In this document: one piece after another, positions 1 through 11,700 of the stretch
Numbering within the stretch: the stretch's first letter is position 1
How the letters are laid out: every line of letters starts with the position of its first letter
Source: Polyodon spathula
Lineage: Eukaryota; Chordata; Actinopteri; Acipenseriformes; Polyodontidae
NCBI RefSeq assembly: GCF_017654505.1
Contig: NC_054569.1
Span: forward strand, 5,432,608-5,496,607
DNA length: 64,000 bases
Direction: 5' to 3'
Notes under the pieces: model-generated
Seen by the model: only the letters and a program-made list of their open reading frames with translations
Told to the model about the DNA's origin: nothing
Databases searched by the model: none
Position numbers and translations under genes: made by a program

Positions 1-2118
1 CCTTGTTTCTTTTTTCAGGCTGAAAAAGTCCCTTGCGTCAACACTGTCAATACCTTTTAGAATTTTGAATGCTTGAATTAGGTCGCCACGTAGTCTTCTT
101 TGTTCAAGACTGAACAGATTCAATTCTTTTAGCCTGTCTGCATATGACATGCCTTTTAAACCCGGAATAATTCTGGTCGCTCTTCTTTGCACTCTTTCTA
201 GAGCAGCAATATCTTTTTTATAGCGAGGTGACCAGAACTGCACACAATATTCCAAGATGAGGTCTTACAAGTGCATTGTACAGTTTTAACATTACTTCCC
301 TTGATTTAAATTCAACACTTTTCACAATGTATCCAAGCATCTTGTTAGCCTTTTTTATAGCTTCCCCACATTGCCTAGATGAAGACATTTCTGAGTCAAC
401 AAAAACTCCTAGGTCTTTTTCATAGATTCCTTCTCCAATTTCAATATCTCCCATATGATATTTATAATGCACATTTTTATTTCCTGCGTGCAGTACCTTA
501 CACTTTTCTCTATTAAATGTCATTTGCCATGTATCTGCCCATCTGAATCTTGTCTAGATTTTGAATGACCTTTGCTGCTGCAACAGTGTTTGCCACTCCT
601 CCTACTTTTGTGTCGTCTGCAAATTTAACAAGTTTGCTTACTATACCAGAATCTAAATCATTAATGTAGATTAGGAATAGCAGAGGACCTAATACTGATC
701 CCTGTGGTACACCACTGGTTACCACACTCCATTCTGAGGTTTTTCCTCTAATCAGTACTTTCTGTTTTCTACATGTTAACCACTCCCTAATCCATGTACA
801 TGTGTTTCCTTGAATCCCAACTGCGTTCAGTTTGAGAATTAATCTTTTGTGCGGGACTTTGTCAAAAGCTTTCTGGAAATCTAAATAAACCATGTCATAT
901 GCTTTGCAATTATCCATTATCGATGTTGCATCCTCAAAAAAATCAAGCAAGTTAGTTAGACACGATCTCCCTTTCCTAAAACCATGTTGACTGTCTCCCA
1001 GTACCCTGTTACCATATAGGTAATTTTCCATTTTGGATCTTATTATAGTTTCCATAAGTTTGCATATAATAGAAGTCAGGCTTACTGGTCTGTAGTTACC
1101 TGGTTCAGTTTTGTTTCCCTTTTTGTGGATCGGTATTACGTTTGCAATTTTCCAGTCTGTCGGTACCACCCCTGTGTCAAGAGACTGCTGCATGATCTTG
1201 GTTAGCGGTTTGTAAATTACTTCTTTCATTTCTTTGAGTACTACTGGGAGGATCTCATCCGGCCCAGGGGATTTGTTTATTTTAAGAGCTCCTAGTCCCT
1301 TTAACACTTCTGCCTCAGTTATGCTAAAGTTATTTAAACTGGATAGGAACTGGATGACATGTGGGGCATGTTGTCAGTATCTTCCTTTGTAAAAACTTGT
1401 GAAAAGTAATCATTTAATATATTTGCTATTTTTTTTCCTTCATCTATGATTTTGCCATTTGTATCTCTTAAACATTTAATCTCCTCTTTGAATGTTCTCT
1501 TGCTGTTGTAATATTGGAAAAACATTTTGGAATTGGTTTTAGCTCCCTTAGCAATGTTCATTTCTATTTCTCTCTTGGCCTTTCTAACTTCCTTTTTGAC
1601 TTGCATTTGCAGTTCTGTGTACTCTTTCTGTGTACTTTCTTTTTGGTCCTTTTTTAATGCTCTGTAAAGTGCCTTTTTTCGCTGAATATTTTTTTTAATT
1701 GATCTATTAAACCATTTTGGCAATTTTGTTTTAGATTTAGATTTGTCTACTTTAGGGATGTAATTGTTTTGCGCCTCTAGTACTACGTTTTTGAAGAACA
1801 ACCATCCTTCTTCTGTGGGTGTTTTCTCTATTTTACTCCAATCTACTTCTGTTAGTCTCTGTTTCATGCCTTCATAGTTTGCTTTTCTAAAATTGTAAAC
1901 CTTAGCTTTAGTCTTTACTTTTGAGGATTTAAAAAACACTTCAAATGAGACCATGTTGTGGTCTGAGTTTGCCAGTGGTTCTCTGACCTCTGTTTTAGTT
2001 ATTCTGTCTTTGTTATTTGAAAAGACTAAATCAAGGCATGCCTCCCCTCTAGTGGGTGCCTTCACAAATTGTGTTAGGAAGCAGTCATTTGTCATTGAAA
2101 TCCCCCATTAGTATGGCT
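1..2118 (-). mobile_element. CR1-like LINE copy 1 (partial, degraded)
   Basis: This is a minus-strand copy whose 3' part lies beyond the window start. Reading 5' to 3' on the minus strand, it holds the end of an APE-type endonuclease domain and linker (2095-1334), then reverse transcriptase (1307-513) with FADD in the catalytic block, then the C-terminal region (523-218). The reading frame is broken by a missing A near 1338, by small deletions near 540-570, and by an extra C near 252. Compared with the copies at 32.5 and 54.4 kb, about 75 bp are deleted at 2094, where the GTCAT and TGAAATCCCC sequences are joined. Homology stops at 2118, exactly where the 39-bp tandem array begins. It is a dead copy. 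Confidence 0.93.
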
Positions 2119-3167
2119 GATCCTCACTGCCCATCACACCAGTCCCGCCCCCTGATTGTGATCGTCACTGCCCATCAACACCTGCCCAAGCCCCTGAGGT
2201 GATCGTCACTGCCCATCACACCAGCCCCGCCCCCTGGGGTGATCGTCACTGCCCATCACACCAGCCCCGCCCCTGAGGTGATCGTCACTGCCCATCTCAC
2301 CAGCCCCGCCCGCTGGGGTGATCGTCACTGCCCATCACACCAGCCCCGCCCCTGAGGTGATCGTCACTGCCCATCGCACCAGCCCCGCCCGCTGGGGTGA
2401 TCGTCACTGCCCATCGCACCAGCCCCGCCCCTGGGGTGATCGTCACTGCCCATCACACCAGCCCCGCCCCTGAGGTGATCGTCACTGCCCATCACACCAG
2501 CCCCGCCCCTGAGGTGATCGTCACTGCCCATCACACCAGCCCCGCCCCCTGGGGTGATCGTCACTGCCCATCACACCAGCCCCGCCCCTGAGGTGATCGT
2601 CACTGCCCATCACACCAGCCCCGCCCCTGAGGTGATCGTCACTGCCCATCACACCAGCCCCGCCCCTGAGGTGATCGTCACTGCCCATCACACCAGCCCC
2701 GCCCCTGAGGTGATCGTCACTGCCCATCTCACCAGCCCCGCCCGCTGGGGTGATCGTCACTGCCCATCACACCAGCCCCGCCCCTGAGGTGATCGTCACT
2801 GCCCATCACACCAGCCCCGCCCCTGGGGTGATCGTCACTGCCCATCACACCAGCCCCGCCCCTGAGGTGATCGTCACTGCCCATCACACCAGCCCCGCCC
2901 CTGGGGTGATCGTCACTGCCCATCACACCAGCCCCGCCCCTGAGGTGATCGTCACTGCCCATCACACCAGCCCCGCCCCCTGGGGTGATCGTCACTGCCC
3001 ATCACACCAGCCCCGCCCCTGAGGTGATCGTCACTGCCCATCACACCAGCCCCGCCCCTGAGGTGATCGTCACTGCCCATCACACCAGCCCCGCCCCTGA
3101 GGTGATCGTCACTGCCCCTCACACCAGCCCCGCCCCTGAGGTGATCGTCACTGTCCTTCACACCCAG
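2119..3167. repeat. 39-bp minisatellite, about 27 units
   Basis: The tandem unit is about 39 bp, beginning GATCGTCACTGCCCATCACA, followed by a GC-rich CCAGCCCCGCCCC segment and either TGAGGT or TGGGGT. One- and two-base length variants (GCCCCCTGGGG, GCCCGCTGGGG) shift the frame between blocks. Because 39 is a multiple of three, open frames appear on both strands. They are by-products of the repeat and not genes. The array abuts the truncated end of LINE copy 1. Confidence 0.97.
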
Positions 3168-4780
3168 CCAGCCCTGCGCTGCTTCCCCCTGCACCTCTTT
3201 CCACCCCTTCTGCTGCTGGTCTTCCCGTGCCCAGGACCACCAGCTGCCTCCACAGGAGGAGGAGGAGGAAGAGAACACCTGCAGGGGGAGGAGCCAGTGG
3301 GATAAAGAAAGTAAAAATACGGAATGCTTCACGAATTCGCGTGTCATCCTTGCGCAGGGAAGTGCTGTGCAATCCTTGTGCCTAAAGATGAATATACATT
3401 TCAAATCACTCGTGTTCATAACCCATATTATATCCCGTGTACCAACTAGAATACACCAACATTAACACCCTACATACCACATAGAACACAATAATATGCA
3501 CAGAGGCAGGGCACACTGCCACACTCCCTGACAATCAGAAGCCCTCTCTCTACACTGTATTAGAGAGCTAGGCCTACACATCCCTGTCATATAGACTGTT
3601 CCAGTGTTTTAAGTCTATTTGTAAGGGTGTGTTATTTCTCTATTCTCTGTCAGCGGTTGGATATGTTTAATCTTAGAAACAACACCACAGCCTTTTTAAG
3701 TAGCTTTTTAAAAATATCGCAAACATTCAGGTTTTTTTCTGCTGCAAATACATGAGAAAATGTTATGAAGGGGGTGCATATTACACTGTTCAGTGTTGGA
3801 GCTTGTGGAAAAGGGATCCATGCTACGCCACTGGGTGGTAAAAATCACATGAAAGAATGTGGTCCTGCTTATCTGGTAAAATTAGTTAGTTAGTTCTGCT
3901 AGGAATGGAGAGTGAGGGGGAGAGTGGCTCTGACAAACAGAATTTAAAGATGTTTTCTAGAAGAATGTATTTTATTAAAGTTTCTCGACAAGGGTTTACC
4001 GTGAAGACGTTTATTTTGCTTCGATCATTTTTGTCTCTTGATTTTGTTAGAAAACAAAGTTTTTTTAATTTTCAAGAAGCCTGCCTTCATGTTTGATGAC
4101 ATTGTGTACAGAACCACATCTCGTAAAAAGAATCATTTCTGTTCACCGCACAGCCCATTTTTTTCAACAAATTGAGGACTGTTTTTTTTTCTAATTTATT
4201 AGAAAGACCGGGGCTTAAGCACAGAAGAGTCATCTCGATCTGTCTAAACACAAAGCACTCGCGATTAGCATCGTATTCATCGTGTTTCTTTTTTTTCACA
4301 CGAGTAAGGCAGGGGAAACAGATTTCCAGAGTTTAAACACTGCTAGTGCATATTCCGCTGCAGCTTGACTCGCATGAAGGAGTTCATCCTTCACTATATG
4401 ATCATTACTATGCGGGGGCAAACGCAAGCACGTGTTTGTTCAAAGTGAAAATGAAATTAGCAACGTTACACTTTGCTAAATAATAATCATCGTTTATCTT
4501 AACCTAAAAAAAACACGCCGCTATTTACAGTTATTTACACTGGTACATCAAAACCTAAACAAACAGCCTACTCATTTATAGCCGAGGTCAAATCATATCC
4601 TAATAATCACAGGTTTAATTAAAGGTTTAAGTCGTTACAGTTATTTTTTCTCATATTTTCATTATTATTTTAATGCACGATCAAATAAAATAAATAACAA
4701 TATGCTTTGGCTGCGGCGTATAACATCGCAAAGGAGGAACAGGGTTGTATTTAAATATTTGATAATGCTGCACCTTTTCT
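3168..4780. other. Unique AT-rich sequence, no gene seen
   Basis: No convincing ORF, RNA gene or transposon was found. The first 130 bases after the array are C-rich and contain a GGAGGAGGAGGAGG run. The remainder is AT-rich intergenic sequence with short homopolymers. Short ORFs such as 3905-4096 lack splice context or a recognisable domain. Confidence 0.6.
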
Positions 4781-5150
4781 CAAAGATGAATCCTAATATG
4801 CTTTTCTACACGAATAATAATAATAATACTAATAATAATCATGATTATTATTATTAGTGGCGAGCAGCAGCGGAATTGGCGCTCGGGCACAGAACTATGA
4901 CGCGTTTGCGTGCAGCGCGCTTTAATACAAAACGTCACCTGCGCATGCGTCAATCCCAGGGGGTACAGCACGCCAGGGGGGTACAGCACGCCGCGTAGCA
5001 CCGGAAGCAGTGGCGTTCAGCTGCACTGGGGCTTGTGAAGGGAGTCGGGGAACAGCAGCCTTCAGACGCGATGAGCAGAAAGACAGCGAAGTAACAGCAT
5101 GAGGAGGAAGTGAAGAGTTTGAGCCCGACCTCCTCCTCTCCGGTGAGCCG
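4781..5150 (+). promoter_or_regulatory. CpG-rich promoter and noncoding first exon of the gene at 8.6-20.3 kb
   Basis: CpG density rises sharply from about 4860. At 4941-4950 the sequence GCGCATGCGT resembles an NRF1 site, and there is no clear TATA box, which suits a CpG-island promoter. Two good splice donors follow: CCG|GTGAGC after 5142 and GCCG|GTAAGT after 5150. The putative first exon (about 4990 to 5142 or 5150) contains two very short upstream ORFs of 7 and 4 codons (starting ATGAGCAG and ATGAGGAG). The next acceptor in phase with a start codon is at 8620-8621. The first exon is inferred from these sites, and the transcription start is not determined. Confidence 0.5.
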
Positions 5151-5242
5151 GTAAGTGGTGAGCTCCGGGATCGCAGTCCGCGGAGAGGCGAGCGCTTTCC
5201 ACACGCCTCCCGGGCAGCCCCGGTGCTTTCATCCGCCTGAAG

Positions 5243-7228
5243 CGAGACCCGATTCAGTGTTGCAATGTGATTACAACCTGAAGCGAGACCCCGATTCAGT
5301 GTTGCAGTGTGATTACAACCTGAAGCGAGACCCCGATTCAGTGTTGCAGTGTGATTACAACCTGAGGCTGGACCCCGATTCAGTGTTGCAATGTGATTAC
5401 AACCTGAAGTGTTGCAATGTGATTACAACCTGACCCCCGATTCAGTGTTGCAGTGTGATTACAACCTGAAGCGAGACCCCGATTCAGTGTTGCAGTGTGA
5501 TTACAACCTGAAGCGGGACCCGATTCAGTGTTGCAATGTGATTACAACCTGAAGCGGGACCCCGATTCAGTGTTGCAATGTGATTACAACCTGAGGCTGG
5601 ACCCCGATTCAGTGTTGCAATGTGATTACAACCTGAAGCTGGACCCCGATTCAGTGTTGCAATGTGATTACAACCTGAAGCTGGACCCCGATTCAGTGTT
5701 GCAATGTGATTACAACCTGAAGCTGGACCCCGATTCAGTGTTGCAATGTGATTACAACCTGAAGCTGGACCCCGATTCAGTGTTGCAGTGTGATTACAAC
5801 CTGAAGCGGGACCCCGATTCAGTGTTGCAGTGTGATTACAACCTGAAGCGGGACCCCGATTCAGTGTTGCAGTGTGATTACAACCTGAAGCGGGACCCCG
5901 ATTCAGTGTTGCAGTGTGATTACAACCTGAAGCGGGACCCCGATTCAGTGTTGCAGTGTGATTACAACCTGAAGCGTGTTGCAATGTGATTACAACCTGA
6001 CCCCGATTCAGTGTTGCAGTGTGATTACAACCTGAAGCTGGACCCCGATTCAGTGTTGCAATGTGATTACAACCTGAGGCTGGACCCCGATTCAGTGTTG
6101 CAGTGTGATTACAACCTGAAGCTGGACCCCGATTCAGTGTTGCAATGTGATTACAACCTGAAGCTGGACCCCGATTCAGTGTTGCAATGTGATTACAACC
6201 TGAAGCGGGACCCCGATTCAGTGTTGCAATGTGATTACAACCTGAAGCTGGACCCCGATTCAGTGTTGCAATGTGATTACAACCTGAAGCGAGACCCCGA
6301 TTCAGTGTTGCAGTGTGATTACAACCTGAAGCGACCCCGATTCAGTGTTGCAGTGTGATTACAACCTGAAGCTGGACCCCGATTCAGTGTTGCAGTGTGA
6401 TTACAACCTGAAGCTGGACCCCGATTCAGTGTTGCAGTGTGATTACAACCTGAAGCTGGACCCCGATTCAGTGTTGCAGTGTGATTACAACCTGAAGCGA
6501 GACCCGATTCAGTGTTGCAGTGTGATTACAACCTGAGGCTGGACCCCGATTCAGTGTTGCAATGTGATTACAACCTGAAGCTGGACCCCGATTCAGTGTT
6601 GCAGTGTGATTACAACCTGAAGCGGGACCCGATTCAGTGTTGCAGTGTGATTACAACCTGAAGCTGGACCCCGATTCAGTGTTGCAATGTGATTACAACC
6701 TGAAGCTGGACCCCGATTCAGTGTTGCAGTGTGATTACAACCTGAAGCTGGACCCCGATTCAGTGTTGCAATGTGATTACAACCTGAAGCGGGACCCCGA
6801 TTCAGTGTTGCAGTGTGATTACAACCTGAAGCGAGACCCGATTCAGTGTTGCAATGTGATTACAACCTGAAGCGAGACCCGATTCAGTGTTGCAGTGTGA
6901 TTACAACCTGAAGCTGGACCCCGATTCAGTGTTGCAGTGTGATTACAACCTGAAGCTGGACCCCGATTCAGTGTTGCAATGTGATTACAACCTGAAGCGA
7001 GACCCCGATTCAGTGTTGCAATGTGATTGAAACCTGAAGCGAGACCCCGATTCAGTGTTGCAGTGTGATTACAACCTGAGGCTGGACCCTGATTCAGTAT
7101 TGCAGTGTGATTACAACCTGAAGCGAGACCCCGATTTAGTGTTGCAATGTGATTAAAACCTGAAGCGAGACCCCGATTCAGTGTTGCAGTGTGATTGAAA
7201 CCTGAAGCGAGACCCCAATTCAGTTTTC
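5243..7228. repeat. 42-bp minisatellite, about 47 units, in intron 1
   Basis: The unit is about 42 bp, containing CCCGATTCAGTGTTGCARTG, TGATTACAACCTGA, and then AGCGRGAC or AGCTGGAC. It starts about 95 bp after the intron-1 donor. Occasional units lack one C (GACCCGATT) or have internal deletions, and the last few units (from about 7028) are more diverged, as is usual at array edges. The 14-codon unit makes long ORFs on both strands that have no other sign of coding. Confidence 0.97.
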
Positions 7229-8621
7229 AGTGTTTATAACGTATAGCTAACTGACTATTGGGGATAAGAGTGCTTTCTAAAGCGTATTCATGTTAACAGT
7301 CCCCCACACCACCTCTGAATGCTTATTATTAAACCCTCCTATTAGGTTTCGGGTCTATTTGACCCAACTCTAGTTTCCAATTTGCTTAAACGCTATTTTT
7401 CTTTTCATTTTCTGTATAATATGTTATGATTTTTCCTAAGTTGGGGTCATGAACTTAAACACAGAAAACAGAACCTTTTTTTTTTTTTTTTTTTTTTAAA
7501 CAGGTCATGTGTACAAATAAGATGTTTGGGGTCACTGTGACCCGTGGGGTTTATCTGTGTAGATTTGTGTGCAGGAAAAAAAAAACAAACATATTCAATT
7601 TGTTATTTTATTATTGTTATATTTGTATTATTATCTCTGGAAATGGCTGCACCTGTCTGCAGATATTTATAAACAAACAAACAAACAATATATAAAAATA
7701 TAAATACACAAGGCAGAGCCTAATTTTCACTGTCAGTATTGCAACAGCATCTCAGTGGTAAAGACACTCCAGAATGAGGAGCTCCCAGGCTGGCAGTCAA
7801 AGAAGTTTTATCACAGCTCCTGGACTAAAAGAGCAGAAAAGAGTCAACCCTTTGCAAATAGAAACAGTTAGTCAAGTTGAGGTTGTTTAAATTGGTTTGT
7901 AATTGCATCGGCTCAGTGTGACCCAAAACACAACAGATGAACAAATTCTGAACAGAATAGGAGGGTTCAGTGAATGATTGATAAAGTTGTTTTCTTCGTT
8001 AACCGAGCCGCTGTGTCACTTAGCCACCGTGGTTCTTTGAAAGCTCTCGCTGATGTAGTTGATCTTGAGCAGCTGTTGGCAGACGGGCGCACTGGGAATC
8101 CACAGGGGCGCTTCATGTTTGTTTGTTAAGGACATTTAGATGTAATAAAACGTTGTTAATACCATTTACAGCAGCAGTTTGTCTTTCATATGCTTGTTTC
8201 TGGTGGGTTAATTATCTGTTTATATTACCTGGCTGTAACTGTCTCTTATCCAGTGTAACATGCCAGGGATTGTAACATTAGTTTTCTTGAAGATGCTGTG
8301 AGAGATCCTACCGGGATTGCAAACAAATGTAGGACCACCAGCCACATGTAGCACATACTTGGTGTAAATGGTCTGTAGACGGGCATGTCTGAAAATACTG
8401 ACCTGTCAAGCAATCCCCCTTGACAGGGTCCTAGCTGAATGATGACATGCACTAGAGTTAAGGGTTAGGAGTTCTCAGATTGTGTAGTGGTGGTGGTGGG
8501 GGGTCTCAGAACAGTGGAAAAGTGTGACTGTGTACTTTGCTCAAATGGGGTGATAATGTAAGAATTTCTATATTGTACCACACCAGAAGCAAAGGCATTA
8601 AGCTGCAAAATCCCCTTTCAG
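7229..8621. other. Remainder of intron 1, no feature seen
   Basis: AT-rich intronic sequence with a T-run at 7478-7497 and simple AAAC repeats at 7672-7688. It ends in a pyrimidine-rich tract (TCCCCTTTCAG) that forms the acceptor of coding exon 2. No ORF or transposon was recognised. Confidence 0.55.
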
Positions 8622-8777
8622 CTGTTTGTGTTCAAGGCACAATGGGCAGTGGCCGGGCCACCCCACTTGGGGGCGATGTGGACCTGTGTGGACTGGACAA
8701 TCAGATCGAGGGCATTCTGGAAATGTGGAAGGTAGGAGACGACAGCCCCAGTCGAAAGGAGCCTTGGAGTCACCCAG
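8622..8777 (+). CDS. Coding exon 2 with the start codon
   Basis: The acceptor is CTTTCAG at 8615-8621 and the donor is CCCAG|GTAAGA after 8777. There are 20 nt of 5' UTR before the ATG at 8642. An alternative donor inside the exon (AAG|GTAGGA, after 8731) would shorten it. The full-length form is preferred because its phase (1) fits the next exon. Confidence 0.65.
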
Positions 8778-11700
8778 GTAAGAGACACGCAAACAGGATT
8801 CCTCCTCGCTACTTCAGACACTCAAAACATGAAGCCAGCTTTGTTTCAGAGCAGTTGGCAGCAGGTGTTTTTCAAAGCATTTGTGACATTGTTATTCTTG
8901 AAAAGCCTCGCTGGTCTCAGAGGGGTTTCACTGCTCCTGTATTGTTATTATTGAAAAGCCTCGCTGGTCTCAGAGGGGTTTCACTGCTCCTGTATTGTTA
9001 TTATTGAAAAGCCTCGCTGGTGGTTGATATGGGTTTCACTGCTCCTGTATTGTTATTCTTGAAAAGCCTCGCTGGTGGTTGATATGGGTTTCACTGCTCC
9101 TGTATTGTTATTATTGAAAAGCCTCGCTGGTGGTTGATATGGGTTTCACTGCTCCTGTATTGTTATTATTGAAAAGCCTCGCTGGTCTCGGAGGGGTTTC
9201 ACTGCTCCTGTATTGTTATTATTGAAAAGCCTCGCTGGTGGTTGATATGGGTTTCACTGCTCCTGTATTGTTATTATTGAAAAGCCTCGCTGGTCTCAGA
9301 GGGGTTTCACTGCTCCTGTATTGTTATTATTGAAAAGCCTCGCTGGTCGTCGGAGGGGTTTCACTGCTCCTGTATTGTTATTATTGAAAAGCCTCGCTGG
9401 TGGTCAGAGGGGTTTCACTGCTCCTGTATTGTTATTATTGAAAAGCCTCGCTGGTCTCGGAGGGGTTTCACTGCTCCTGTATTGTTATTATTGAAAAGCC
9501 TCGCTGGTGGTTGATATGGGTTTCACTGCTCCTGTATTGTTATTATTGAAAAGCCTCGCTGGTGTTGGTATGGGTTTCACTGCTCCTGTATTGTTATTAT
9601 TGAAAAGCCTCGCTGGTGGTTGGAGGGGTTTCACTGCTCCTGTATTGTTTTATTGAAAAGCCTCGCTGGTGGTTGGACACTGCTCCTGTATTGTTTTTAT
9701 TGAAAAGCCTCGCTGGTGGTTGGATGGGTTTCACTGCTCCTGTATTGTTATTATTGAAAAGCCTCGCTGGTGGTTGGATGGGTTTCACTGCTCCTGTATT
9801 GTTATTATTGAAAAGCCTCGCTGGTCTCAGAGGGGTTTCACTGCTCCTGTATTGTTATTATTGAAAAGCCTCGCTGGTCTCAGAGGGGTTTCACTGCTCC
9901 TGTATTGTTGTTATTGAAAAGCCTCGCTGGTCTCGGAGGGGTTTCACTGCTCCTGTATTGTTATTATTGAAAAGCCTCGCTGGTGGTTGATATGGGTTTC
10001 ACTGCTCCTGTATTGTTATTATTGAAAAGCCTCGCTGGTGGTTGATATGGGTTTCACTGCTCCTGTATTGTTATTATTGAAAAGCCTCGCTGGTCTCGGA
10101 GGGGTTTCACTGCTCCTGTATTGTTATTATTGAAAAGCCTCGCTGGTGGTTGATATGGGTTTCACTGCTCCTGTATTGTTATTATTGAAAAGCCTCGCTG
10201 GTGGTTGATATGGGTTTCACTGCTCCTGTATTGTTGTTATTGAAAAGCCTCGCTGGTGGTTGCTATGGGTTTCACTGCTCCTGTATTGTTATTATTGAAA
10301 AGCCTCGCTGGTGGTTGGATGGGTTTCACTGCTCCTGTATTGTTATTATTGAAAAGCCTCGCTGGTGGTTGATATGGGTTTCACTGCTCCTGTATTGTTA
10401 TTATTGAAAAGCCTCGCTGGTGGTTGATATGGGTTTCACTGCTCCTGTATTGTTATTCTTGAAAAGCCTCGCTGGTGGTTGATATGGGTTTCACTGCTCC
10501 TGTATTGTTATTATTGAAAAGCCTCGCTGGTGGTTGATATGGGTTTCACTGCTCCTGTATTGTTATTATTGAAAAGCCTCGCTGGTGGTTGATATGGGTT
10601 TCACTGCTCCTGTATTGTTATTCTTGAAAAGCCTCGCTGGTCTCACTGCTCCTGTATTGTTATTATTGGTTTCACTGCTCCTGTATTGTTATTATTGAAA
10701 AGCCTCGCTGGTGGTTGATATGGGTTTCACTGCTCCTGTCTCAGGTGGAAGTTCAGATGGGCAGGTTGCAGACGGAGAGACCCTGGAACGGAATGGGGAC
10801 TGGGCAATGACCATCTCGTCGGAGAGGCGAGTGCCGGGGGTCCCAGCTCACAGAGATCACACTGCTGCGGTTAGTAGTGTGTTTATACATTCCCATTTCA
10901 TCACAGCGTTGTTCAGTCTTTGCTGCTTTCAATTCTGTTTGGTTTTTTGTGCACACGTATAAAGGGCTGAAACAGACGGTGTGCAGGTACTTTCATTAAG
11001 AGTGTTTCATGACAGGTCTTAATGGACAAAAACAGGGCAAGGCCAGTTGCTTTATGTTTAGAAGCAATGGCATTAACCACTAAAGAAGCATTAGGTTGTA
11101 CATAATATCTCATATCTCAGGGCTCTGTTGCCTGGTTGAATCATTTTGGTGGCTATTATATGGCTGTATCTTGGGTGTGTGTTTCTTTTTCTTCTCTTGC
11201 TCGCCCCCTGCTGGGGATTGAGCTGTAGTCCAGCTGTCAGTGTGACACACCTTTAGTTCTGTATATTCTTACCTAGAGAACATATTTAGAGATCCAAGTG
11301 GGAGGAAACTTGCAATGACATTCTGTAATACAATGATGACCTCACAGCCTCTGGGTATGTGTAGCAGAGTTTCAGTAACTCGGGTCCCGAGTCTGGAGAC
11401 GCTTCCTTCTTTCAGTAGACTCATGGTTTCTAATCCTCAGGTCTGGAGACGCTTCCTTCTTTCAGTAGACTCATGGTTTCTAATCCTCAGGTCTGGAGAC
11501 GCTTCCTTCTTTCAGTAGACTCATGGTTTCTAATCCTCGGGTCTGGAGACGCTTCCTTCATGATTTCTAATCCTCGGGTCTGGAGACGCTTCCTTCTTTC
11601 AGTAGACTCATGATTTCTATTCCTCGGGTCTGGAGACGCTTCCTTCTTTCAGTAGACTCATGATTTCTAATCCTCGGGTCTGGAGACGCTTCCTTCTTTC

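Noticed and set aside
2364..3419. Gly/Asp- and His/Pro-rich ORFs over the 39-bp array
   Set aside because: By-product of a unit length divisible by three, and open on both strands.
5484..6870. Repeat ORFs encoding PDSVLQCDYNL-type units
   Set aside because: Both strands are open over the same minisatellite and the array sits in intron 1 of a supported gene. No independent sign of coding.
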